From NCBI RefSeq assembly GCF_021130785.1, contig NW_025776218.1, forward strand, positions 1 to 64,000: a DNA stretch of 64,000 nt, in the 5' to 3' direction. Of this stretch, positions 51,823 through 62,166 are shown piece after piece. The notes beneath the pieces were generated by a model. That model was not told the DNA's origin. It made no database searches and worked only from the letters and a program-made list of their open reading frames with translations. The stretch is from Homalodisca vitripennis (Eukaryota > Arthropoda > Insecta > Hemiptera > Cicadellidae). Within the stretch, counting starts at the first letter, position 1. Every line of letters starts with the position of its first letter. Both the position numbers and the translations under genes were made by a program.

Positions 51823-53297
51823 ATGTCTCAGTGCACTGAAACAGTGATAAAAAAACGCGGTAGGCCCCGCACTCGCGTGATAAGTGTGCCTTACACCAAG
51901 GTTGGAGAAAAAGGCGTTCCATTGCGAAGCCAATCCCGGGAGTTGGTTTGTCGAGTGAGAGACTACTTCCAGCGAGAGAAAATTAACAAAGGACCGATAC
52001 TTCCAGTAGAAAAAGTTATCGAAAGAACTGCTGCGGCTTTGGAGATAGGAAAAAATACAGTTGTGATAATTGGAAAGGAGAAAATACAAAGTGAACAGAG
52101 TGGCTTGAAACTGAACACTCCTGATAAAAAAAAATTCGAGGTTTAAGCCTGTTACGGAGCTGGACGCCTTTCAAAAAGATACCATCCGCCGCCATGTCTA
52201 CGGATTCTTCGTAAGAAGAGAGTATCCCACAGTAAGGAAGCTACAAGTAAGTCTTGCAGAAGCAGATCTTTTTCGTGGAAGCAAATCATCTATTGCCATT
52301 ATATTGAAGAGATTGGGTTTCAAACACAAGAAATTGGCAGCCGTAAAATATTAATGGAAAGAGGAGATATCATTGCTTGGAGGTGCAGATTTCTTAGAGA
52401 AATAAAAGATTTAAATTTTGAGGAAATAGTTTGGCTTGATGAAACTTGGGTAAATTCTGGGCACTGTAAAAAAATTGGATGGACTGATGATTCTGTTGAA
52501 GGCACGTTTCCTGTTCCCGTTGGAAAAGAGGGGAGGATAATTCTTTTGCATGCTGGCAGCTCTGCTGGATTTATTCCTGACTGTGCATTACCTTTTTACA
52601 TCAAAGAAAACCAACGAGTATCATGAAGAGATGAACCACAAAGTATTGTCAAAATGTTTTCAAGATGCTTTACTTCCAAACCTAACGAGGCCCTCGCTCA
52701 TAGTAATGGACAATGCAAAGTACCACTCAAAAGTAGTTGACAAACCACCTAACAGCAGTTCTAGAAAGGATGAAATAATAGAGTGGTTAAATAATCATGA
52801 CATACAGTATGAAAAGGCGATGTTAAAAGCCGAATTGTTAGAACTTATTCAAAGAAAAAAAACCTCAGACAAAATATGAAGTCGACGAAATTGCGAAGAA
52901 AACATGGTCACCGAGTACTTCGTTCTGCCACCATACTACTGTCACTTCAATCTTATAGAATTAATCTCAAGTAAAGGAATATGTTGCAAGAAGCAACAGG
53001 AAATTTAACATAACTGAAATATTACAGTTGACGAAAGAGGGGTTGGAACGTGTAACAGAGTCTGATTAGAAGAAGGTAGTAGACCACACGAAGAATATAA
53101 TCCTAGATGCTTGGAAAAATCAAGGGTTGATGGAAGACTCCGTTGAGCAGATGGTAATAAACATCGGCAATGACAGCTCCAGTGAAGAGGATTCGGACAG
53201 TGACAGCAGTGACAATGAAGAGGAAGAACGCGGCAGTAACGTGAGTGGTATTTTCCCTCTCTCTCCGGTGGCAGAAAGAATGTTGGGACTTCGATGA
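51823..53297 (+). pseudogene. IS630/Tc1-mariner-type transposase of element 2
   Basis: N-terminus 'MSQCTETVIKKRGRPRTRV' with an AT-hook-like KRGRPR, then an HTH ('SRELVCRVRDYFQREKINKG', 'AAALEIGKNTVVIIGKE'). After a frame break the core reads 'EIVWLDETWVNSGHCKKIGW' (52430, first Asp), 'PSLIVMDNAKYHSKVVDKPP' (52700, second Asp) and 'KYEVDEIA', followed by a degraded 'LPPYYCHFNLIELI' (about 52930, Glu). The C-terminus has 'NRKFNITEILQLTKEGLERV' and an acidic Ser/Asp tail ('SSSEEDSDSDSSDNEEEE'). The second Asp-Glu distance is again about 80-plus residues. Frameshifts occur near 52140, 52600, 52860 and 52960. It is a diverged relative of the gene at 24173-28490. Confidence 0.8.
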
Positions 53298-53648
53298 ACT
53301 GTAAAAAGCCGTATTGATTGATAGTTTGTAATGATTCGTAAATATTACACCTTACACATTACTAATAAAATTTGTTAAATGCATTTTAATGGCACTACTT
53401 ATTTCCTGGTTAAAGTGTGCAGCCAAGTCAGTTGGCTTTTTGTATATGTACTGTTTAGTATTTAATTTACTCAAAAATAAAAGTAATTTCCAAAGAGGTT
53501 TTAACCGATTATAAAATGGGCGCTATTGAAAAATAAGTGAAAAAATTATAAGACTTAAATAAAAATAATCGACTCACTAAATCTTACATTTTATAAATAA
53601 ATCCACATTTTCTATATATCAAATTGGTTTCCGAAATTGAATGATAAG

Positions 53649-53678
<30 letters not shown>
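53649..53678 (+). repeat. Poly(A) run
   Basis: Thirty consecutive A residues in the 3' region of IS630-type element 2. No retroelement end or target duplication is evident beside it. Confidence 0.95.
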
Positions 53679-53679
<1 letters not shown>

Positions 53680-54518
53680 CACCCTTCATCACAAATCTGT
53701 GGTTTAAAGTTAGTAACATTTAGTAATAAATTAAAAATATAACAAGTTTCGAAATATTTTTACAGATTTTTTGTCAAGTAATTAGATTACGTTAAGTTGA
53801 TCGATAAAAGTTACACTGAAGGAAATTTCATATCATAGTCGGATTGACGCCCTAGTCGCAAATTTTGCATTTTGGTCACCCTAGCAATTTAAGTTTAGAC
53901 TCAACAATTAACAATTATTATCCTATAACGGTTTTAACAGGATACCTTTTATTGGTTAAAAATACTATCCTAAACGTGCTTTGTCAGGTTCAAACTACAG
54001 TATCTTTATTTGTTTTGAGTTGATTTTTGACCGCGGCACAGTGGTCATTTCAATGGATTTGCTAAGACTGAGTAAATAATTATAACTTAGCAGACTTGCA
54101 TTTACTTAACGAATATAATTTTAGTTCTTTTCACTATACTCTTTGGTGTTTTGAAGGTAACTATTAACAGTAAAATGTACCATATTCAAATTATTGTTAT
54201 TAGGCCTATGTATATATTTTCAATAATACACTCGTGGTTTCAGTAAAAATCTTTTACAAGGTTTTGATTTCTGACTCAATTACTTATAAAATAACAATTC
54301 TCAAAACAACGAACACTATTAATTTATCGCTTCGATAAATGTGTCCACATGTTTCCGCTGCGAACTACCCCTACCTAGAAGCGGTTGATGTGAACGCTGT
54401 GGATGATCGAGTCAGACAGAAAAACTTGGCAACACTGTAGCCGACCGGTCCCGAAGAGCCCCGAACCTCGGCCATCGCTGCCGGATCTCAATACCCTTCT
54501 GTCTTTAATTCGACTTTA

Positions 54519-54694
54519 GAAACGGACGAAACAAGGGATATGTCCACTCCGCAATTACAGCGTGCAGTGTTGCTGCAACAAATGGAACTCCAAAAAATCC
54601 AGATAGAAAAAGAAAGAATATTGCTAAACAATTTGAAGAAGACTGTCAATGATGCTTCAACTGACACGGAAGACTTATTTTCTTTGTTTGATTA
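54519..54694 (+). pseudogene. Harbinger Myb/MADF-like protein, C-terminal part
   Basis: Resumes right after the TA at 54517-54518 with 'ETDETRDMSTPQLQRAVLLQ' and 'QMELQKIQIEKERILLNNL', a short coiled coil, ending 'DTEDLFSLFD' and two stops. The position corresponds to the C-terminal Leu/Gln-rich helix of Harbinger Myb-like proteins. Joined across the IS630-type element with one TA retained, the reading frame matches the frame entering from 48536. After it, 54717-54830 is A-rich low-complexity sequence. Confidence 0.7.
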
Positions 54695-54889
54695 ATAAAT
54701 AATTTGTTGTAAGTTCCAAATCCTATCCCCCCATATAAAAAGAAAATAAATAAATAAAAAATAATAAAATTAAAAAACAAAAAAAAATTATATAAAAAAA
54801 TAATAATTAAAACAAAAAAACTATAAAAATCATGTGTGCCTGCGATCGTCGATTAAACAAGACATTTAGAAAACTGGAATCTTTTAGTT

Positions 54890-55254
54890 AATTTACCTGC
54901 AGAAGAGAACAAAATTCCAGTTCTGGAAACGTCGTGTTTAATTTGTAACACTTAACGATGACAAATGTCCGGAATTTCCTTTTATTCCTTTCAGATCAAC
55001 CATCGTCAACAATTAACTTTAAACATAGAATTAACCTGTAAATAGAACCTGATGTCACCTCCTTGACAATAAAACGTAACAAAAATACAGCCCACATTTT
55101 AATGTTTTAAGTTTTTTACACCTGAAAAAGAGGATGATTTCCATTCCTCGAAACATAGTGTTATCATTTATTGTAACATTTAAAGATCACAAATGTCCGC
55201 AATCCTGTTATTCCTTCAAATCATCCATCGTCAATAACAAACTTTAAACAAAGA
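54890..55254. repeat. Two diverged copies of a hairpin-containing repeat
   Basis: Segments 54890-55034 and 55119-55254 share the order: GAAGAG/AAAGAGG, a small hairpin (TTCCAG-TT-CTGGAA in the first), GAAACG/GAAACA, 'ATGACAAATGTCCGGAAT'-like words, 'CCATCGTCAA' and 'AACTTTAAACA'. They sit in Harbinger's spacer. They could be remnants of a SINE or LINE 3' end; I cannot assign them. Confidence 0.4.
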
Positions 55255-55494
55255 ATACATACATATATATATATTTTAAATTTTTTTATAACACTTTAGA
55301 ACAACATACATTTAACATAAGAGTACATCAATAATGCAAAATATTAACTTCAGATTTCACAAATATGGTCGATAAAATTAAAGTTAAGTATGAAATAATA
55401 ACAGACGCCTAAACAAGCCTTAAAAATCAACTAAAAACAACCATCAATTACATTAATATATACATTTTGCAGCATAAAAAATGTCAAGTATTAT

Positions 55495-56498
55495 TTAAAA
55501 CAGAATTTGGATAATATCTTGACGCTTTTCAACACCTCGAGTTTTTGTTACAGCATTTTCTATTTGTTCTTCCGTAGCTAACTCTTCTTGTTCTTCTTCA
55601 AGGGCAGGATTTTCTTCAAGCTGATAGTCAAAGTTATCATTCAAATGTTTACTTATGTTATGTAGAACTGCACAGCTTACAATGAGTTTGGGAATTTTTT
55701 CCAGAGAAATCCTCACACAGTTTGCTATTATAGGAAACCTATTTTTAACTTGACCGAAAACTCTTTCAACAATAACTCTTTCTTGAGCGTGCAGCCGATT
55801 AAATTGTATTTCGTCTTGATTGCGGGGAGGTTTGAAGGGAGTAATAAGCCAAGGTGAAATGCCATACCCCGAGTCTCCCAACAGACAAGCAGCCCCATCA
55901 TATCTGGCTATAACCTCTCTTACCTGGCTATTTCTCCAAATTCTCGAGTCGTGAACACTACCCCGGGCCATTCTGCACAGATGCTGGTGAATTGTTCGGT
56001 CGCATCACAAGTTGCCTGCACGTTTATACTCGGGTATCCTTTCCGGCACACATATTCATCACCAAACAATCTAGGTTTCAGAATTTCAATCTGTGTACAG
56101 TCAAGTGCACCAATAACCGAAGGCAGCCTAAAACGGGTCTGCCACAAGAGTTGAGCATCATTTATTTTTCTCACTGAATTCGGAAATTTAATCCAATGAT
56201 GTGCTCGGTCAGTAATACAGTCCATAACATAGTGAAAGGTTTTACAAACCGTTGAGCGATCGACTCCGACATCTTCAGCCACTCCAATTTGAAATCCTGG
56301 ATCAGCCACAGCGCGTAAAAAAATGTCCATTTTCCCCCTTGGTGTCAAAGCCCCTCGTCTTGTCTCATCACTTTCAGGCAGAAATTCAGCGGTCAAAAAA
56401 TTAATGCTTTCATCCTCAAATCGTAAAAGTTGTTTGTCACTGACGTGCCGACACTCACGATATAACTTACGTTCACGAACGTGCATGAACATCGCCAT
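55495..56498 (-). pseudogene. HARBI1-like: HARBI1-type Harbinger transposase (one frameshift)
   Basis: About 334 codons. 'MAMFMHVRERKLYRECRHVS' starts the protein. An HTH region ('GVAEDVGVDRSTVCKTFHYV') precedes the DDE_Tnp_4 nuclease: 'VIGALDCTQIEI' (first Asp, about 56110), 'ACLLGDSGYGISPWLITPF' (second Asp, about 55870) and 'VIVERVFGQVKNRFPII' (Glu, about 55765). It ends in a Glu-rich tail and 'RQDIIQILF'. A single-base loss in a G-run at about 55960 ('AEWPG' to 'GSVHDSRIW') breaks the frame; otherwise length and catalytic residues are normal. It cuts at the element's TIRs together with the Myb-like partner encoded at 47997. Confidence 0.9.
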
Positions 56499-56724
56499 AA
56501 TGCCGACTGAACTAAAACGAAGTCTGACCTACACCAGACTCCACAAAAACGAAGCAGTTACTACAGCAAGGTAGTAGTTGCTAGGTTTTATTCACATGAA
56601 TCTGGAGCAAATACTACGGGGTCCGGAAATATGAAGCAAGTACTACCCTTTATTCACTTGAAACGAAGTAATTGCTTCAAAATCAGTGTAACGAAGCAAG
56701 TACTACTTTTTATTCACTTCACCC

Positions 56725-57150
56725 AATATTATTTCTAGGTTTTCATTATTAGTTTTGTGCGAAATGTTTAAAAAAAAGTCAAATGTACATGAGGCAATTT
56801 CAATAGCGCTCCTCTCCCTCATGCCATAAATAGCACTGGACATTCTGTAAATTTAACTGGCTTATGGTAAAGTTGTAACTGTTTATTTTAGACTTAGGTC
56901 TATAATAAAACACAGATACATCACCCTTTGGTGCAGGCAAAACAGCCTGCAAATCATAGACACAAACTACAACATGCTCGCAAGCAGTTTTATAGTCTTT
57001 GTACAAGCCGATGAGTGTTTTCCCACCTTCTATAAATTCTCTAGATGTCTGTTGACGCAGGTAATGGTTTTCAATTTTCGGAATATTCCGTATAAATTTT
57101 CTTATACCATAATTAATATTAGGATCTGTAACATGTCTATAGGAATGTTA
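56725..57150 (-). pseudogene. DUF7869-like putative transposase, copy e, upstream part
   Basis: Reading from about 57150: 'PNINYGIRKFIRNIPKIENH' and 'YLRQQTSREFIEGGKTLIGL' (equivalent to the 'SHYCR' block of the other copies), 'HVVVCVYDLQAVLPAPKGD' (56950, first Asp) and 'SKINSYNFTISQLN'. 'CYLWHEGE' is followed, after a frame break, by 'SAIEIASCTFDFFLKHFAQ', reaching the Harbinger end at 56724. The next motif, 'SDNCCGQQKN', is at 47650. The N-terminal Cys motif was not found upstream. Confidence 0.72.
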
Positions 57151-57160
57151 ATTTCCATAA

Positions 57161-57747
57161 ACCAATTACAACTATTTTGTTTCAGTATAAGAGCGATCAA
57201 GTGACTTGTAAACCAACAACCCTTTATTTTAACAATGCACAACTCCCAAAGGAATCCAATAATTAAACTCAGTATAAATTAATAGAAATTTAAATTACAA
57301 TGAACACCAATAATAGACCATCGCCAAGCTATCTTTTTTACTTTTAATTTATTGTCACTATTTCGTATTTATAAACCTTCAGATGTTGACATGTCCAGAC
57401 TTATAATTAACAATCAATCAAATCATTCAATAATTGAGTCCTTCAAGTTCTCAGTGCTAATATTTTCAACATAAACTCAAAATAAAAATCTTCATTAAAT
57501 TTCAAAATAAAATAATCTTCAAATACAAAATGAAACAACTAATAAAATAAGACTTCTTCTCAATATAAAAATCAAACAAATTAAGGTAATATTAATAATT
57601 AAGTAAGAACAAAGACAATGTCCAACCAGTTAAACTCAAAGTTTTATCAATTACTAAATCCTTATTTGCTGTAAATTTCCAATTTTCAAGATTATTGAAT
57701 TACCCAGAATAATCTGGTTGCCTTTGAATGTTAAATTTAGGAGCTTG

Positions 57748-57790
<43 letters not shown>

Positions 57791-58658
57791 CTCAGAAAAT
57801 AAAATATAATTTCTTTATCAGTAGGCTATTTCTGAATTAACCAACTTGAACAGGAAAATACCATTAAGCAATTTTCTATTAAAATGTTAGATTCTAACTT
57901 TTCTCAGTACCTCACACGTTTCCAGAAGACTTCACAAACCAAAATAACGGTTATTGATCAATTACTTGAAAATTCAAACTTTAAATTTTGAAAAGAATTT
58001 AACTTCAAACTCAACCTTCCTACCGAAATATCTACACGGCAAGAGTAGGCTATCACTTCTACCACGAACTTCTCTCTCTCTGAGCACACAGCAAAGACTC
58101 AGAGAGTCTAAAAACCCACTTGAATCAACCGGAAGGCTCTCGAAGTACCTCCCAACATCCAATCAACCTAACGTTGGCGAGTTAAAATTAACCAAACACA
58201 ATGTCTGAACTGGACGGCACCTATCCAACCCAGACAATCACCAAGAGACAAAAGAGAGTTAAGAGGTTTTGTATCTTATGGCCAATCCCTCGAGACAAAA
58301 GGAAGCTTCTAGGCATCCCTCGAACCCGAATCAACAAGATATTCAGCACTGCTGTAAGGATCACAATTCTTACAATTTTACTTATATTATAAATTTACAA
58401 TTCTCTTAACATAAATATAAATATTCCTATAAATTACTAAACAAATATAGGAAGCATGCTATAGGATCCACCTACTTTCTCTTCTTCAAGGAACCCATCA
58501 TTAAGTTTACTTATAACTGTCCGAATCGGCCTACAGGTGAGGAGGTAATTTTCAAAACCCCACATGACAATTTTTTGACAAAATTGAGTTAGCATTGAAT
58601 TATTTTTTCTACTTGCTTAACCCTACAAACCCATATGAGTTAAATTGTCCAAACCGGT
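57161..58658. other. No gene recognised; (TA)n tract
   Basis: AT-rich DNA with a (TA)n microsatellite at 57749-57786. Short frames near 57954-58392 (Ser/Leu/Arg-rich) show no family motif. No end of transposon e could be located. Confidence 0.5.
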
Positions 58659-59668
58659 AAATATTAAGATCAGCGACTACCGCTCTAATCGCCGTAATTT
58701 TTTTGCATACTAACACAGGTTAACGTAATTTCACCGAAAAAAATTGTCCCGATTATCGCTAATATATATAAACCAGTTTTTCGGCAGTACAATGTTGGCA
58801 ATACAAAACACTTAAATAACAAGATTTTCGACTATCAAACTATAAACAATGGCCGACCATGGTCGTTTTGATGAGTTGACAGTAGTCACGTGACAAACAG
58901 GAAAGTTTCCGATTGGCCGGGCGGATCACGTGACCTGTAGGACGGCTTCGATAGACCGTCAGACGTAAACAAACAAACCCACATGGACAAGGAATAATTA
59001 GTGAAGTTATTGAAATGGCGTGCGATGGTTCTTGTCACACGCTAAAAAGACCCTAGCTTCCCTATTCAAAACTCAGATCACGCGATGCTTGCCCGCTGCG
59101 CAGCGCTTTGCGCTGCTTGCTCTTTTAGAAAAAAAATTAACTCGAGCTTGCAAAGTCCAAGCCCAGATCACGCCATGACTGCTTACACACACAAAACTCA
59201 GACAGAACTAACGCAGGTTTCATTACAGGCAAAAGATAAGCGGCGCGCGTTTATTACTGATAAGATAAGACGAGTTTATACTAGAATTAGTACATGGACT
59301 ACTGCCCTACGAACTAATAACACCAAAAAAACGAATAAATGCATTGTCAGTCAGGTTTTTCAAATTTTGTTTTTTCCAAAATTTTTTTTTGGGGGGGGGA
59401 GTAAACGGCTACGGGCGATAATCGGGACTACTTTTTTCGGTGAAATTACGTGCCCTGCGAACTAAGAACACCAAAAAAACGAATAAATGCACTGTCAGTC
59501 AGGTTTTATTAATTTTATTTTGTCCAAAAATTCTTTTGGTGGGGGGGGGGAGTAAACGGCTTCGGCGATAATCGGGACTATTTTTTTCGGTGAAATTACG
59601 TTAACCTGTGTTAGAATGCAAAAAATTACGGCGATCGGAGCGGTAGTCGCTGTTCTTAAGATTTGCCT
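58659..59668. mobile_element. MITE-like element with ~100-bp inverted repeats
   Basis: Left arm (about 58659-58765) and right arm (about 59565-59668) are inverted copies: AAGATCAGCGACTACCGCTC against AAGAACAGCGACTACCGCTC. Both continue through GCCGTAATTTTTT, ACACAGGTTAACGTAATTTC and ACCGAAAAAAAT to CCCGATTATCGC. The interior (~800 bp) has no credible gene but includes two tandem ~150-bp units (59302-59453; 59454-59603) that themselves contain part of the arm. No clear target duplication was seen. The right arm abuts a LINE endonuclease fragment. Confidence 0.7.
59302..59603 (+). repeat. Tandem ~150-bp duplication inside MITE-like element
   Basis: Each unit runs CCCTGCGAACTAA(T/G)AACACC ... 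CAGTCAGGTTTT ... a G-run ... GTAAACGGCT ... CGATAATCGGGACT ... CGGTGAAATTACG. Units differ by about 10%, mainly in T and G runs. The duplication effectively lengthens the right inverted arm. Confidence 0.8.
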
Positions 59669-59679
59669 CCAAACCCCCA

Positions 59680-60978
59680 CATTTCCCATTTAAATTAAAT
59701 GACAAAAATTGAAGTTTAAAGCAAAAGCTCAGTGTGTGCAATTCATCATGAGCACACCAATATTCATTAATGCATAGTATATCACACTTGTTGTTATTTA
59801 AAAATACCTCCAGAGTATTAACTTTATTTTTAATTAACTGAATGTTAAGATATGCTACTACCAATTCCGAGTGTTGCTGGGTTAATACACTCAAACCAGA
59901 CCTAGGCCTACACTGAGTTTTACTTAAATCTTTGGTTCCATACATTGGCGCTGTTCCAAAAAAGAAGAGTCTAGAAGTGAGTTTTTCTGGTAAAAGCCAA
60001 AGCTATTAACAAAAGCTCTCAAAGGCCAAAAGTCAACAGAAAAGATCACTTCTCATGAAGATATAGGTACACCTACTTACCTTATAAGAGCTGTAACCAG
60101 GTCGCCTATTTTTTAACTTAGTTATTTCATAGTTGCCTTCAGCTTTCTTATCAAGGTACTGCTTCAAAGAATCACTGTCAACACTTTCTGATATTCTTGA
60201 TACAAACAGGTGTCTGAGTTTTTTCAACTACCTTCAATGTTTCGTCACTACTACCCCGTCCAATGATAATACCAGAGGAATTTCTATTAAATTGTCTATG
60301 GTGATTACGTTTCCTATTTCTAACCTCAATGAACTCGACTTTGCCCGGCCTAGGCTCACCTAGGTTGGTCCGAATTGCATAGAGAAGTCGCTACCGAAAC
60401 TTGCACAGAAGAAACAAGATTCTGATGATGAAATGGCTTTTCCTTCAGATCTGTTCCTTTTTTCCTTTCGATATGTTCTTTGGTCTCACGGTATATTCTC
60501 GGCCTGCAGTTATTTTAACTGTGTTTGAAATTGAAAAATGGCCGTCACTTGCATGTTTATCGGTAGGTGGATTAATGGCGTCAGCCGAAGTCAAAATGTT
60601 ACTGTCGGATTTTATAGATGTTTGACCATACGATTTATTAGAACTGTTTGACTGAGAATTTCTAAACAGGTTTTCTTTAAATTTATTAGCTAATGGGCCC
60701 TGCTTTCCTTCTATTAAAGATCCATCAATATTTAGATCCCGTTCAGCTTCGCAATTAAGCTCACATTTTCGCTGTAGTTCAGTTAATTGTTTTCTCATTT
60801 CTGACTGGTTTTTAGAAAGCTCAAAATTGTGATCTGTCAAATTATTGATGTGAAAATTACATTGCCTACAATCATCCCTGTCATTATTTTTCACCAGTCC
60901 ATTCCTTTCACTGTGGAAGCACATTAAGGGGAGTGATAATGTGACTGCAGACTGTTTGTTACGGCTGTTTGATGACAC
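59680..60978 (-). pseudogene. CR1-like LINE fragment (ORF1 and start of endonuclease)
   Basis: Minus-strand blocks are: a hydrophilic region (60978-60445, 'NFHINNLTDHNFELSKNQSE', coiled-coil-like), 'GKVEFIEVRNRKRNHHRQ' (60330) and 'LFVSRISESVDSDSLKQYL' with 'ITKLKNRRPGYSSYKV' (60200-60085). The last is the RRM/esterase-type ORF1 ending seen in CR1/L2-like LINEs. Then 'LVVAYLNIQLIKNKVNTLEV' and 'NNKCDILCINEYWCAHDEL' (59860-59740) form the beginning of an APE endonuclease. Reading is lost at the MITE-like element; no RT follows. Several frame breaks. Confidence 0.6.
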
Positions 60979-61083
60979 TGGTGAGGTTAATGGAGAGCCG
61001 TTGAAAGAACTGTAAACAATTCTGCTGTAAATGTGTGTACAAATAGTGTATAAATGTAACTTGTAATGTAAATAACTTCTATC

Positions 61084-62166
61084 CTTCCTTACCCAAAGAT
61101 TTAGAAGTGGAGCAGGGTAAGGAAGAATTTATGCAGGAACAGTTAAAAAACATTAGTAGTGATGATAAGCGCCAAGGTTTTTGGGTAGAAAAAAGAATTT
61201 TATACAAATTCAAGATCTAAATCCCCCAAAATAGTTTTCCCCGAATCAATGTTTAAGGCAGTCTTTGATTATTATCATAATAGCCCAAGTGTGGGGCATT
61301 TTGGAGTTAATAAAACATTAAGGAAAATTGCAGCGGTGTTTTACCATCCTGATCTGAATTAGTTTGTAAAGTCCAATGCTAAAAAGTGTTATATTTGTCT
61401 TAGCAGTAAACCTACTAACTGGCGTGACCGTGGTGAACTGCATGTACGAGACATTTCGACACGTCCACTACAGAAAATCTACATGGATGTATTTGGACCT
61501 CTGCCTAGATCTTCAAGGCAGAATGAATACATCCTTATCATAGTGGACGACTTCACAAAGTACAATTGGGTTGTACCTCTCAAGACAGTAAATTCAGGTA
61601 TGGTGTTGCAAGCTAAATATTTTTAAAAACTTTGGTTTGCCTGTAGTTATTGTAAGCGACAACGCTACTTACTTCACCAGCGAGGAATTAAGGGCAAATC
61701 TTTTCAAATGGGGTGTGAAATTGATCACTACAATCCCGTAAAACCCCCAGGTAACAAATCTGGATGATATTTAAGAAATTTAAATTCAAATTTGACATGC
61801 TTGTATAGTGATTGCAAAAAGAGCTGGGACGCTGATTTAAGTAAAATTCAACAAGTAGTTAACTCGTGTGTGATTGACAGTACCGGGTATAGCGCATATT
61901 CTTTAATGTTTAATTTTAAACCTAACAATGAGTTGGATCTAAAGTGGAACTTGAAATCAATTTTTTCAAATTTAGTGCCAAAGGAAACATGTAAAGAATT
62001 AGCCGAAGCGTTGGAAAATTTAAATAAACAGTTTATTAAAAATTGGAAGTTAAGCACTATAATAGAAACCACCGAAAGTTTAAAGTTAATGATGAAGTGT
62101 TTTGTAAAATACCTGGACACAGAAATAAATTGGATAGGAAATTTGACAGACCATACAGGATTGTAA
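61084..62166 (+). pseudogene. Ty3/gypsy integrase, decayed
   Basis: Frames in order: 'DLEVEQGKEEFMQEQLKNIS' (61100), a zinc-binding HHCC region ('YHNSPSVGHFGVNKTLRK' at 61270 and 'CYICLSS' at 61390), then the catalytic core 'IYMDVFGPLPRSSRQNEYIL' (61480, first Asp), 'IIVDDFTKYNWVVPLK' and 'VIVSDNATYFTSEELR' (about 61650, second Asp). The Glu region is degraded. The C-terminal part 'KSWDADLSKIQQVVNSCVID' and 'STGYSAYSLMFNFKP' ends at a stop at 62164. There are many frameshifts. It belongs to a different gypsy lineage from the 12.7-17 kb element, as it retains the IN core and differs in sequence. Confidence 0.72.

Larger units (their letters stand above)
48539..54516 (+). mobile_element. IS630/Tc1-mariner-type (Sailor-like) element 2
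   Basis: About 31-bp inverted repeats starting AAGTYGAATTAAAGACAGAA and continuing GGGTATTGRGA, at 48539 and, inverted, ending 54516. TA lies on each side (48537-48538; 54517-54518). TA target duplication fits the transposase at 51823-53297. Without the piggyBac inside, the element is about 3.1 kb. The 5' region (48570-48816) is GC-rich and may be promoter. The 1.2 kb after the gene (53298-54516) is AT-rich, with a 30-base poly(A) run at 53649-53678, and has no gene. Confidence 0.85.
47665..56724 (+). mobile_element. PIF/Harbinger element inserted in gene e
   Basis: Terminal inverted repeats GGGTGAAGTGAATAAAAAGT, then AGTA, at 47665 and, inverted, ending 56724. AAT lies on both outer sides (47662-47664; 56725-56727), a 3-bp duplication as Harbinger makes, although the usual target is TWA. 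AGTAGTA(C/T)TTACTTC words repeat near both ends. It carries the two expected genes: a Myb/MADF-like protein (47997 onward, +) and a HARBI1 nuclease (55495-56498, -). Its 9 kb length is due to the nested elements at 48539-54516. Confidence 0.85.

Noticed and set aside
54890..55254. Hammerhead ribozyme (GAAAC words near small stems)
   Set aside because: The CTGATGAG core is missing and the stems do not form a three-way junction.
59085..59465. 126-codon plus-strand frame in the MITE-like element
   Set aside because: Runs through tandem repeats and homopolymer runs, has no motif, and is interrupted in the second repeat unit.
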